A stretch of 24,909 nt of DNA from an uncultured Porphyromonas sp. (GTDB lineage Bacteria > Bacteroidota > Bacteroidia > Bacteroidales > Porphyromonadaceae). The position numbers and the translations under genes are program-made. The notes beneath the pieces are model-generated. The model was not told the origin of the DNA, did not search any database, and saw nothing but the letters and a program-made list of their open reading frames with translations. Location of the stretch: NCBI RefSeq assembly GCF_938039215.1, contig NZ_CALHVI010000007.1, positions 1 to 24,909 of the forward strand, read 5' to 3'. Positions within the stretch are counted from its first letter, which is position 1; the number at the start of each line of letters is the position of its first letter. Positions 14,230 through 22,800 of the stretch are shown here, in pieces.

Positions 14230-14676
14230 TTACTTCTTTGCGAGGTCGTACTGGGCAGCGAGCTCACCTTCGGGGAGCTGCTTGGTCGTCTGGTCGAGCA
14301 GCGTGATCTTACCTTCACCGACCTTGTAGTAGGTCTCAAGGTTAGACGAAGGAGTGATGAGCGTCAGCATGCCATCAGCTTCGAGCTTGTACGTCCCGTT
14401 CTCATCGACAGGCTCAACACCAGCCTTAGTGAACTCTTCGTGCTTGCTGTACGTACCATCAGCGTTGAGGACGATCGTCGTCTTCACTGATCCGTCAGCG
14501 CCTGGGATCGTACCTTCGTAGGTACCCAGAGCTGCTTCGTTAGCTACAGCAGGAGTTTCTACCACTGCTGCTACAGAATCCTGATTCAGGCTATCGCTCT
14601 GCGAAGCCTCCGTGTTACCTTGGCAAGAGGCAAGAGCCAGTGCCAGTACTGCGAATGAAACAAATACTTTCTTCAT
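14230..14676 (-). CDS. NlpE-like lipoprotein lacking the CxxC motif
   Basis: A 148-residue lipoprotein: MKKVFVSFAVLALALASC has a good lipobox with Cys18. A Ser/Ala-rich linker follows, then an NlpE N-terminal-type beta-barrel (about 50-147): GTYEGTIPGADG, TTIVLNADGTYSKHEEF, ENGTYKLEADGMLTL, YYKVGEGKITLLD. NlpE in E. coli senses surface contact and envelope stress and has CxxC in this place; here both positions are glycine (G59, G62), so metal- or disulfide-sensing is unlikely. The gene has its own possible promoter and a terminator. Function in this organism is unknown. Confidence 0.8.
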   Translation of the reverse strand: MKKVFVSFAVLALALASCQGNTEASQSDSLNQDSVAAVVETPAVANEAALGTYEGTIPGADGSVKTTIVLNADGTYSKHEEFTKAGVEPVDENGTYKLEADGMLTLITPSSNLETYYKVGEGKITLLDQTTKQLPEGELAAQYDLAKK

Positions 14677-14754
14677 AATCGTACTAATGTATTTAGTGGC
14701 TCTCCCGTCTAGCGGTCTTCTCCATGAAGCCCCCAGCGGGTAACAAGCCGGCTA

Positions 14755-14762
14755 CAAATGTA
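14755..14762 (-). promoter_or_regulatory. Possible promoter of the NlpE-like gene
   Basis: On the minus strand 14762-14755 reads TACATTTG, matching TAnnTTTG, 79 bp before the start codon. No -33 element is evident. Confidence 0.4.
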
Positions 14763-14803
14763 CAAAAAAATCAATCCGATACTACTCCTCTAAAAATAGT
14801 CTT

Positions 14804-16750
14804 CTAATCCTCCTCAGAGAGTGCATCTACAGCGGCGAGCCAAGCCGTAGAAGACACGTCGCTCGGCATGCGCCAGTAGCCTCTGGGAGAGAGGCTCACG
14901 CTCGTGACCTTCGGTCCATCGGGGAGGCAATTACGCTTGTACTGCTGAGCGAAGAAGCGGCGGTAGAATTCGCGTAACCAGCGCTTGATGACCTTCGCTT
15001 CGTACTTGCCTTCGAAGGCCACCTTAGCCAGATAGAAGACCTTCTGAGGATCGTACCCGTAACCGAGGAAATTGTAGAGGAAGAAGTCATGCAGCTCATA
15101 GGGCCCTACGAGATCTTCAGTCTTCTGAGCGATACCTCCAGTCTCATCGGTAGATTTCAGTTCGGGAGAGATAGGAGTATCGACGATCGCACGGAGCACT
15201 TCGGAGAGTTCGACACCGAACTTCTCGATCTCAGCGAGGCGGGAGACGATGATCTGTACCGCCGTCTTAGGCACACCTGCATTGACCGAATACATTGACA
15301 TGTGATCGCCGTTGTACGTACACCACCCCAGAGCCAGCTCCGAGAGGTCTCCCGTACCGATGACGGGAGCGTTGTACTTGTTGGCTAGGTCCATGAGGAT
15401 CTGTGTACGCTCACGAGCCTGTGCATTCTCATAGACGACATCCTGCACCTTCGGATCATGGCCGATAGCTGCGAAGTGCTGGAGACAAGCATCCGTAATA
15501 TCGATGGTGAGCGAAGTAACCCCGAGGAGCTCCATCAGCTTGAGGGCATTATCCTTAGTCTGGTTGCTCGTCCCAAGGCCAGGCATCGTCACCCCGATAA
15601 TCCCCTCACGTGGGAGTCCTAGTGCGTCGAAGGTAGCGACGGTGACCAGCAAAGCTAGCGTCGAATCCAGCCCCCCAGAGATCCCAATGACAGCGTGGCG
15701 AGCTCCGATGAAGCGTAGACGCTGGGATAGGCCACACACCTGGATCTCGAACATCTCTTCGGCACGCTCATCTCGCTTACGGCTTAGGGGGAGGAAGGGA
15801 TTCTGATCGATCTTACGATCCACGTCGTGCGACTCCTCGTGCGTACGGAGCGTGAAGGGGATCTCCGTGAGAAGACCTCGCTCGGTGTGGTCGACCACAG
15901 AGTCATTGAAGCTATTCGTCATCGTGCGGTCATTGATGATGCGCATCACATCAATATCGCTGATGATCAGTCGCTCTTCGTAGACGAAGCGAGAGGTTTC
16001 GACGAGAATCTTCCCTACCTCGGCGATGAAGGCCTTCCCTGTGAAGACAGTATCCGTTGAGCTCTCACCATAGCCTGCGGAGGCATAGACGTAGCCACAG
16101 AGGTTCTGCGAAGAGAGACCGCTAATGAGGGAGCGTAGGTAGGTATTCTTCCCTGCTAGCTCATTGCTCGCAGAGAGGTTGAAGATGATCTGTGCGCCGT
16201 AGAGGGCTAGGCGTGTCCCTGGGGTATAGGGAGTCCACATATCTTCGCAGATCTCGATCCCAACGGCTAGCTTACCAGCACGGAAGAGGAGATTGTGACC
16301 AATGGGCACACGGAAGCGGCCGATCTGTACGTGAGCCAGCTGAAGGTCTCGAGCAGCTGCGAACCAGCGAGCTTCTTGGAACTCTCGGTAGTTCGGCAGA
16401 TAAGTCTTAGGGATAGCGCCAAGGATCTGACCCGACTGCAGGACGACAGCAGCATTGAAGAGCTGTGACTCGATGCGTATGGGCATCCCCACGATGATGA
16501 GCACCGAGGTGTGTGCCGTGCGCTCTGCTAGATCCAGCAGGGCAGCCTCGGCCTGATCGTTGAGGAAGGAGCGTAGGAAAAGGTCTCCACACGTGTAGCC
16601 CGTGATAGAGAGCTCTGGGAAGGTGATGATCTCTACACCCTTGGCCTCAGCCTCGAGGATCTGAGCTTCGATACGGCTGACATTATAGGCACAGTCTGCG
16701 ACCCGCACGAAGGGGACGGCAGCTGCCACCTTGACAAATCCATACTTCAT
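14804..16750 (-). CDS. nadE: Glutamine-dependent NAD+ synthetase
   Basis: The 648-residue enzyme makes NAD+ from deamido-NAD+ and ATP with glutamine as nitrogen donor. The N-terminal nitrilase-type glutaminase domain (1-290) shows its catalytic triad: E46 in FPELSITGY, K115 in PKTYLPNYREF and C168 in GIEICEDMW. The C-terminal synthetase domain has the pyrophosphatase loop SGGLDS (358-363), GVTMPG, GTGDLSELALGW and YNGDHMSMYSVNAGVPKT. The length is typical of the two-domain form, which can use glutamine directly. It starts MKYGFVKVAAAVPFVRVADC. No clear promoter or terminator was found beside it. Confidence 0.96.
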   Translation of the reverse strand: MKYGFVKVAAAVPFVRVADCAYNVSRIEAQILEAEAKGVEIITFPELSITGYTCGDLFLRSFLNDQAEAALLDLAERTAHTSVLIIVGMPIRIESQLFNAAVVLQSGQILGAIPKTYLPNYREFQEARWFAAARDLQLAHVQIGRFRVPIGHNLLFRAGKLAVGIEICEDMWTPYTPGTRLALYGAQIIFNLSASNELAGKNTYLRSLISGLSSQNLCGYVYASAGYGESSTDTVFTGKAFIAEVGKILVETSRFVYEERLIISDIDVMRIINDRTMTNSFNDSVVDHTERGLLTEIPFTLRTHEESHDVDRKIDQNPFLPLSRKRDERAEEMFEIQVCGLSQRLRFIGARHAVIGISGGLDSTLALLVTVATFDALGLPREGIIGVTMPGLGTSNQTKDNALKLMELLGVTSLTIDITDACLQHFAAIGHDPKVQDVVYENAQARERTQILMDLANKYNAPVIGTGDLSELALGWCTYNGDHMSMYSVNAGVPKTAVQIIVSRLAEIEKFGVELSEVLRAIVDTPISPELKSTDETGGIAQKTEDLVGPYELHDFFLYNFLGYGYDPQKVFYLAKVAFEGKYEAKVIKRWLREFYRRFFAQQYKRNCLPDGPKVTSVSLSPRGYWRMPSDVSSTAWLAAVDALSEED

Positions 16751-16794
16751 ATTATTCTCTTTTAAATCTAAACCGTTAGTGATGTATATAGAGC

Positions 16795-16838
16795 AGATAT
16801 GCGTACACTTCTCTTATTCAGTCAGTGCACGCATATCT
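16795..16838 (-). terminator. Hairpin between marC and nadE
   Basis: AGATATGCGT (16795-16804) pairs perfectly with ACGCATATCT (16829-16838), and CAC/GTG extends it after one mismatch. It sits right after the marC stop and 45 bp before nadE. There is no T-run on the minus strand, so termination strength is uncertain. Confidence 0.5.
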
Positions 16839-16864
16839 CCGTAGAGGGGAGGAGAGCGGGCAAG

Positions 16865-17548
16865 CTATTGGCTGAGGGCTGCCACACCATGCTGCACCAT
16901 GGCGATGACATCGATCAGATTCTTGGTGATAAACTTCACCGAGATTGCCAGTAGTACGACCCCAAAGAACTTGCGTAGGATGTAGACCCCGTTCTTGCCG
17001 AGGATACGGTCGAGGATCGACACGTAGCGCAGGACGAGGTAGACGAGGACCATATTGAAGACGATACTCAGCGCGAGGTTGATCATAGCGATCCCTGCCG
17101 AGCGGAGCGTCAGGAGCGTCGTGAAGGAAGCTGCCCCTGCGAAAAGGGGGAAGACCAGCGGAACGAAGGTCGTATTGCCACTCGAGTCATCCTCAGACTT
17201 GAAGATCTCGATCCCGAAGATCATCTCGACAGCCATCACGAAGAGCACAATACCCCCAGCGACACCGAAGGTAGATATATCTGCACCAAACGAACCTAAG
17301 AGCGACTCTCCCACCAGCAGGAAGGCCAGCAGGATGATCCCCGAATAGATACCGACCTGCGAGGACTGGTAGGTCTTACCCTTAGACTTGAGCGAGAGGA
17401 TGATGGGGATAGCTCCGATGATGTCGATCGTAACGAAAAGCGTGAAGAACGCTTTGTAGAGCTCGTTGAAGCTAAACAGGGTGAACTCATGCCCTATCGC
17501 CGAAGCGATCTGACCAAAGTCAATCCCTAGCAGTGGGGTGGTCATCAT
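16865..17548 (-). CDS. MarC-family integral membrane protein
   Basis: A 227-residue inner-membrane protein with six hydrophobic segments. The first motif KAFFTLFVTIDIIGAIPIILSL and the later MAVEMIFGIEIF and FVPLVFPLFAGAASFTTLL are typical of MarC/UPF0056. Its molecular function is not established, although MarC was once linked to antibiotic resistance. I start at the ATG pair at 17548/17545 (MMTTPLLGIDFG). The frame stays open to an ATG at 17635, but that adds 29 residues unlike the family and would begin only 7 bases from the tRNA-Gly gene. Confidence 0.88.
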   Translation of the reverse strand: MMTTPLLGIDFGQIASAIGHEFTLFSFNELYKAFFTLFVTIDIIGAIPIILSLKSKGKTYQSSQVGIYSGIILLAFLLVGESLLGSFGADISTFGVAGGIVLFVMAVEMIFGIEIFKSEDDSSGNTTFVPLVFPLFAGAASFTTLLTLRSAGIAMINLALSIVFNMVLVYLVLRYVSILDRILGKNGVYILRKFFGVVLLAISVKFITKNLIDVIAMVQHGVAALSQ

Positions 17549-17593
17549 TGAAGGAAACGAAACTTTAGAAGTAGTGTATGTGGGAAATAGCGA

Positions 17594-17630
17594 GGGGATA
17601 TCCCTCTCTTCAAGAAGAGAAGAATACCCC
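17594..17630 (-). other. Hairpin between tRNA-Gly and marC
   Basis: CTCTT (17606-17610) pairs with AAGAG (17615-17619), flanked by an outer GGGG (17594-17597)/CCCC (17627-17630) pairing. It could end the tRNA transcript or mark the processing border if tRNA and marC are co-transcribed. No T-tract follows. Confidence 0.35.
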
Positions 17631-17641
17631 CTCACGTGGTG

Positions 17642-17714
17642 AGCGGTAGGCGAGGCTCGAACTCGTGACCCTCAGCTTGGGAAGCTGATGCTCTACCAAC
17701 TGAGCTACTACCGC
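17642..17714 (-). tRNA. tRNA-Gly (CCC)
   Basis: The minus strand forms a 73-nt cloverleaf: acceptor GCGGTAG/CTACCGC, anticodon stem TCAGC/GCTGA around TTCCCAA (anticodon CCC, reading GGG), T loop TTCGAGC. The discriminator base is T, as in other bacterial glycine tRNAs. CCA does not follow the discriminator directly. One T-stem pair appears mismatched (A-C). Confidence 0.93.
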
Positions 17715-17752
17715 AGGGTTGAGACACCCCCCTTGAGGGGTTTTCTTGGTCG

Positions 17753-17783
17753 CAAAGATAAGGAGAAGTTTTGATTCTGCAAT
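17753..17783 (-). promoter_or_regulatory. Promoter of tRNA-Gly
   Basis: On the minus strand, TTG (17782-17780), 19 bp and TATCTTTG (17760-17753). The leader before the tRNA includes a CCCCTTGAGGGG hairpin (17730-17741) that has TTTTCTT behind it only on the plus strand. Confidence 0.7.
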
Positions 17784-18004
17784 AGGTGCAAGCCCCTCGC
17801 CTTCCGCTGGGAGGGCAAGAGGCTTACAGCTATTTATCCTTAGGCTTCAGACCTACACTCCTGAGCCTCGATGAGGCTCATTCATATATAAATGTATTAG
17901 GGAGACTACCCCTTTAGCCGGTCATGACCGAGAGAAGCGTCTGCACTAAGCTCGAAGGGTATATCTTCCCCCTTTCGGAGCAGGCTCTCGAAAGGGTAAA
18001 AAAA

Positions 18005-18090
18005 CGACCCACGGTAGGTCGCTCTTAAAACCTACTGTGGGTCGTCTCACCGACCTACCGTGGGTCGCAAGGACGACCTACAGTAGGTTC
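18005..18090 (-). repeat. 23-bp palindrome array, copy 3 (4 units, inverted orientation)
   Basis: Four units are centred at 18013, 18036, 18059 and 18082, again 23 bp apart. Read on the minus strand the order matches the other copies: unit 1 starts AACC, unit 3 is CGACCCACAGTAGGTTT, and unit 4 ends GGTCG followed by seven T. The spacer TAAGAG between units 3 and 4 is identical to copy 4. Confidence 0.9.
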
Positions 18091-18104
18091 CATTTAGAGG
18101 CTAC

Positions 18105-18154
18105 TGAGGGGCTATATCTATGCGGTCTATCTAGACGCAAGATATAGCCCCTCA
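18105..18154 (-). terminator. Strong hairpin after hmuV
   Basis: TGAGGGGCTATATCT (18105-18119) pairs without mismatch with 18140-18154; TGC/GCA and GTCTA/TAGAC pairs continue inside. It begins 22 bp after the hmuV stop. There is no T-run, so it may terminate or protect the 3' end of the mRNA. Confidence 0.7.
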
Positions 18155-18176
18155 GACTAGGCTTTCGCTCAGCAGA

Positions 18177-18545
18177 TCACTGCTTCGGAGTATCGGGGAG
18201 GGCTTCCTCTGGGACGTAGTAGACCTGACCGTCCTCCATCTCGTAGGCTACGCCGACACGGCGACCACGGGAGCTGGACTGATCCGTCTTATCCTTCGAG
18301 GGTGTATAGCGCTCGATCTTACCGCCCTTCTTCGTAATGATCTCCATGTTCTCCTTCCCAGGATTCTTCACCACGGAGAAGTCCTCTTGGGTGAAGACCT
18401 CGGTCATGTTCATATTCATCACCATCGCTACCATGAGCGAGACGGCGAAGACCATAGCGACATCGAAGAGGTTGACGACGACCGTCAGCGGATCGGTATC
18501 TTCGCCCTGCATGAGGCGATTGGGGCGACGAGGTTTGCGTGCCAT
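18177..18545 (-). CDS. hmuV: HmuV, DUF2149 membrane protein of the haem operon
   Basis: A 122-residue protein with a basic N-terminus (MARKPRRPNRLM), one membrane segment (VVNLFDVAMVFAVSLMVAMVM, about 23-43) and a soluble tail of about 75 residues, presumably periplasmic. This is the DUF2149 layout, which resembles ExbD/TolR. In P. gingivalis the last gene of hmuYRSTUV has the same type of product. With the ExbB/TolQ-like HmuU 4 bp upstream it probably forms a proton-driven pair that powers the haem-handling complex; this role is inferred from the resemblance and the operon. Confidence 0.87.
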   Translation of the reverse strand: MARKPRRPNRLMQGEDTDPLTVVVNLFDVAMVFAVSLMVAMVMNMNMTEVFTQEDFSVVKNPGKENMEIITKKGGKIERYTPSKDKTDQSSSRGRRVGVAYEMEDGQVYYVPEEALPDTPKQ

Positions 18546-18549
18546 AGTT

Positions 18550-19149
18550 CTAGGCCTTAGGCTGTTCGAGCAGAAGCGATGAGATATACTCCAGCAGAGC
18601 TACATCCTTGGAGTACCAGCGCTGCTTGTACTGCATCGTGATGAGCCCGACGAGGCTGATCACCAGACCAACGACCGTCGTAGCGAAGACCACCTGCATG
18701 TTATACGCCATCGCCCCGATATCCCCCGAGGAGAGCCCCACGAGTGCAGGACTCATCGAGATAAGCGTCCCCACGAGCCCGAGGACAGGACCGATCTTCG
18801 TCAGAAGTTTGGAGAGGGTAAGATCCTTCTCACAGATACTCTCATAGCTACTGAGCTGATAGTTCACATAGTCTTCGGTCAGCCCTTCACGTGTCAAGAG
18901 ATCAGCGAGGTGATCGACGAAGGGAGAGCGGTTCGTCTTGGGTAGACGCTCCAGGAGCTCCGAGAGATTGTCCGAGCGCAGTAGACGTGTGTCCCCAAGG
19001 AGCTGGGTGAGCCGACGGCGCTGCATGAAGCTATTGTAGAAGCTCCCGACGAGGATCAGCGACCGAATGAAGAGCAGGATGAGGAAGAGAATGTCTGGGA
19101 TGAGCAGACTGTTGGAGATGACAAAGAGAATCTTAGAGATCTGATCCAT
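18550..19149 (-). CDS. hmuU: HmuU, MotA/TolQ/ExbB-type proton channel
   Basis: A 199-residue inner-membrane protein with three hydrophobic segments: residues 5-35, then TKIGPVLGLVGTLISMSPAL and QVVFATTVVGLVISLVGLITM. The GPxLGLxGT signature and the spacing, with a cytoplasmic loop between segments 1 and 2, identify the ExbB/TolQ/MotA family. Such proteins conduct protons and couple the gradient to work at the outer membrane or in the periplasm. It lies 20 bp after hmuT and 4 bp before hmuV, so stoichiometric translation is likely. Confidence 0.92.
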   Translation of the reverse strand: MDQISKILFVISNSLLIPDILFLILLFIRSLILVGSFYNSFMQRRRLTQLLGDTRLLRSDNLSELLERLPKTNRSPFVDHLADLLTREGLTEDYVNYQLSSYESICEKDLTLSKLLTKIGPVLGLVGTLISMSPALVGLSSGDIGAMAYNMQVVFATTVVGLVISLVGLITMQYKQRWYSKDVALLEYISSLLLEQPKA

Positions 19150-19169
19150 GGATGCGGATGATGTATGTA

Positions 19170-19853
19170 TTACTTAGATCTGAGTGAGCGACGGATGCGT
19201 GGAGCGAAATAGCCGAAGACGAAGCACAGGAGGGCAATGAGGCCAGTGAGTGCTAGCCCTTGCCACTGAATGGGGCTCTTCTCGGGAGCAGTGCGTATCG
19301 TCTCATCCACCGAAGCGATGAGGCCGAGAATGAAGACGAAGAGCTCGACGAGGAAGAGCACCTCCAGACGAAGCTCCTCCTCGGGCAGGAGGAAGCGCAG
19401 GAGATAGACCAGTCCAAGCACAAGCAGCAGTGTCCCGAGAGCAAGCAGGAGGGAGACGACCCCGAAGTCCACCCCTGGGAGGGCAAAGATCAGGGTAGAC
19501 TGTAGGTAGAAGAGTACAGGGAAGAGTAAGACCCCAGGATATAGCCTCAGCAGGAAGGTCATGATCTGTCCCCTCTTTGTCCGAGCTCGGCTCAGACGAG
19601 AGAAGCTATAGCCTACCACCAGAGCGACATCCAGCGAGATGAAGATCGCTGCATACTCTCGCAGCGAGCGGTCAGCGATATAGGCGGCTAGTCCTGTCTT
19701 CGTCTGCTCGATCGCATAGGGATAGGTCAAGTAGACGAAGACAGAGGCTAGTAAGCCGAAGAGTAGCGGGAGGATCCAGCCTCGCTCAAAGGTCAGACGC
19801 AGTGCTGTCCCAAGAGCGACAAAGAGCATGAGGATCTGTACTACTAGTTCCAT
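19170..19853 (-). CDS. hmuT: HmuT, polytopic membrane protein of the haem operon
   Basis: A 227-residue protein with about seven hydrophobic segments (for example WILPLLFGLLASVFVYLTY, AAIFISLDVALVVGYSFS, VVSLLLALGTLLLVLGLVYL, LEVLFLVELFVFILGLI, LALTGLIALLCFVFGYF) and a basic C-terminus RIRRSLRSK. I do not recognise a catalytic domain. The name rests on its place between hmuS and hmuU, which matches hmuYRSTUV of P. gingivalis. It is 39 bp after hmuS and 20 bp before hmuU. A role in anchoring HmuS or in moving iron or porphyrin across the membrane is possible but unproven. Confidence 0.75.
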   Translation of the reverse strand: MELVVQILMLFVALGTALRLTFERGWILPLLFGLLASVFVYLTYPYAIEQTKTGLAAYIADRSLREYAAIFISLDVALVVGYSFSRLSRARTKRGQIMTFLLRLYPGVLLFPVLFYLQSTLIFALPGVDFGVVSLLLALGTLLLVLGLVYLLRFLLPEEELRLEVLFLVELFVFILGLIASVDETIRTAPEKSPIQWQGLALTGLIALLCFVFGYFAPRIRRSLRSK

Positions 19854-19892
19854 CAGTTAGGAGGGATAGGAGCTGAGTGAGGCGAAGCTCTA

Positions 19893-22800
19893 TTAGGCTT
19901 GATCACGGCGACGCTTGATGCGAAGCACGACGAGCAGGGCCACGAAGAGGACGGCGACACCACCGACGACCCAGAGGCTGCTGAAGCTCTTCGTCACAGA
20001 GCCCGCTGCATCAGAGACGGTCTCCTTCTTCATGACCATCCCATTCTTAGCATCCACATTACCTGAAGCCGAGCCTTCGTCGAGCTGCTTCATAGAGGTC
20101 TGATACTGGCGAGCAGCATCGGAGGAGACATGCTTAGAGATGAAGTCACGGAGCTTCTTATTATCAGCAGACATACCAGCACCCGAAGGTCCATACTTAG
20201 CGACGATCTCTGTGTGGCGCTGGGCAAGAGTAGCGACCTGCTCTGCCGAAGCCTTCCACATCCCCTTGCGGACGGTCTCGAGCATCACGGCCGTGATCTC
20301 CTCCATCGCTGCGGGGCTCTTCCCCTCGAAGGCCTTAGCGACACCGAGGTTGTTCACGTCTCGGATATACATGTCATAGAGTTGATCCCACAGCTCCTTA
20401 TCGATGACTTCTGGCTTCATGACATTCCAGCCATAGGTATTGGTGACGATCTCCGTGATACCTGCCACGCTGGTAGCTCCACCCGAGAGGACCTCACGGA
20501 CATACTCGGGATTGAGCACGGTAGCACGACTCTCTACACCGATGGCCTCCTTGAGATCCTGCATCCGCATATTGCTATGATTGCGGTAGTCGGCTAGATA
20601 AGTATCGGGATCCTTCCCCGTGACTTGACGCACGGAGAGCGTCAGGCCGCCCATGAACTCATACACGTGGTCGAGGCTCAGAGCACCCCAGGTATTATTC
20701 TGACGGGGCTGTACGACGACATCAGTATTCTTGAGGGCAGCACGGAAGAGGGGCTTGACGAAGCGTCCCCAGTCCTCCTGCTTGCCGGTGTAGGCTGCAC
20801 CCATATTATTGAGGTAAACATCAGCGATCTCTCGCTCCGTCTCCCACTTATCGCCAGCGGTGACCATCTCCTGAATGCCCGTACCATACATACCGTTGAT
20901 CCCCCCGAAGATGCGCACGTTGGCTAGCTCACGAGCTTCCTTGGGTGAAAGGCCTTGCTCTACGAGCTCTCGCTCAGTAGCCACAGAGCCCTCTGCGACG
21001 AAGTTCGCCTGATCCTCCTTACCGAGGGACGCTACTAATTCGACAGCCTTAGTGATAAGTGCTAGACGGGAAGCAGCAAGGTCTCGGAACTGGCCCGAGG
21101 TCTGGATGACGACATCGATACGGGGACGACCCAACTCCGAAGTAGGAATAAGACGAACATCCTCTACCGTACCGAACTGGCTACGCACAGGCTCTACCCC
21201 GAGCATATAGAGCACTTGAGCGATAGTCACCCCTTCGGTCTCGACGAACTCACTACTCCAGAAGGTGTAGCTCACCTTCGTCGGGTACTTCCCGTGCTGC
21301 TCCTTGTAGGCTCGGAGCGTCTGCTGTGCTAGCTGTACCCCTTGACTCCAGGCACGCTGTGAGGGAGTACTCTCAGCACGTACGGAGTAGAGGTTGCGTC
21401 CCGTGGGGACAGCTCGAGGGTTGGCCACAGCATCTCCCCCTGGTGAGGGAGCGGTGAATCCACCATTGAGCGCATTGATGATGGCATCGAGCTCTAGGCG
21501 GGGACTATTCTGTAGGGCATCCCGATAGTTGATGACGTTGAGGATGGCATGCTCCAGTTCCGTGATTGCTTCGGCTTCTTCCTTTTCCTTCTTAGAGGGC
21601 TCTGGTGCATCTCCCGACTTAGCAGAAGGATGTCCCCCTGCCTTCTTATCCGAAGGGGTCTCCCCACGCATCTGCTCCAGACGAGTAGGCTTGCGGGTAG
21701 GCTTATCGTGAGAGGCTACTTCGGGCTTCTTAGGCTCTGCACTCTTGGCATCAGCACCCTTAGCCTTAGAGCCCATCATCGATGCCATCATCCCGCCTCG
21801 GCTCTTCGGAGCATTCAGCTCTCGAGCTCGGGCAAGCTGTGCCTGAGTGATCCCACCATAGGTGAGGACAAGGCTCTCACTGACGGAGCCCGAGGCAAGG
21901 ATACTGCGCACGAGCTGCTGGGCAGGATGGAGATAAGACTTGTAGAAGCGATGCTTATTGCTCGTATTGTCTAGGGGTTCGGCAGCGTGCAGACGATCCA
22001 GACGAGCCTTAGCGTAGGCAATGGGATCGGCGCTCATGGCGACGACCGTCGATGCTACCTTCTGCGGAGTGTAAGCTACCCCCGTGGTATAGAGCTGACC
22101 GTTGATCTTCTCCGAAGCGATCTCTTCGGCGAAGTTATCGATACGCTCTACTTCCTTGTCGGTGTAGGGCTTGGTAAGGATGGAGTCTAGACGCAGCTCA
22201 CGATGGATACCAAGACCTACGGCGAGCTTCTTCACTTGTAGGCTCTGTGCATCCTTCTCCCGTGCATCTCTCAGGTCGTAATACTTCTCGATCGCCTGCT
22301 GGAGATCGGTGAAGGTATGGCGGGTCTTGCTCTCATCGAAGGCAGGCGTGATATAGGAAATGAGGCTGGCATACGAACGGCGCTTTGCCATCATGCTCTC
22401 CCCTACATTGCCTATCGTATAGTAGTAGAAGTGTGGCAGGGGAGCTACAAGAGCTTCGCCCCAGTCACTCGCACTAAGAGCCACCTGCTTCTGCGGGGTG
22501 AACTCTAGGCTACCATGCGTACCGAAGTGCATGAGGGCATCAGCCTGGAAGGTATGTCTTGCCCAGAGATAGGCAGCGACATAGGGGTAAGGGGGAGGTG
22601 AGCCCGCCCCATGGACGATGGCGAAGTCATCGCTACCGATACCCGCTATGGGCTGAGGAAGGATCACCACATTGCCATACTGAATACGGGTCGTAGCCAG
22701 CTCAGGAGCACCCGACTTAGAGCTACGCACCATATAAGCACCTGGGCTGGTGCCGTACTGATCTGTGAGCTCCTTGATCTGCTTGGGTGTCAGATCGCGC

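Larger units (their letters stand above)
17715..18176. other. Non-coding region between hmuV and tRNA-Gly
   Basis: From right to left it holds the hmu terminator, array 3, and several hairpins: TGAGCCTC/GAGGCTCA at 17862-17880, the palindrome GGTCATGACC near 17921 and CCCTTTCG/CGAAAGGG at 17970-17996. The last is separated from array 3 only by an A-run. No gene is evident on either strand. Confidence 0.55.

Noticed and set aside
17549..17635. N-terminal extension of the MarC protein from the ATG at 17635
   Set aside because: The extension is unlike the family and would begin almost at the end of the tRNA-Gly gene; the ATG pair at 17548/17545 suits the usual length.
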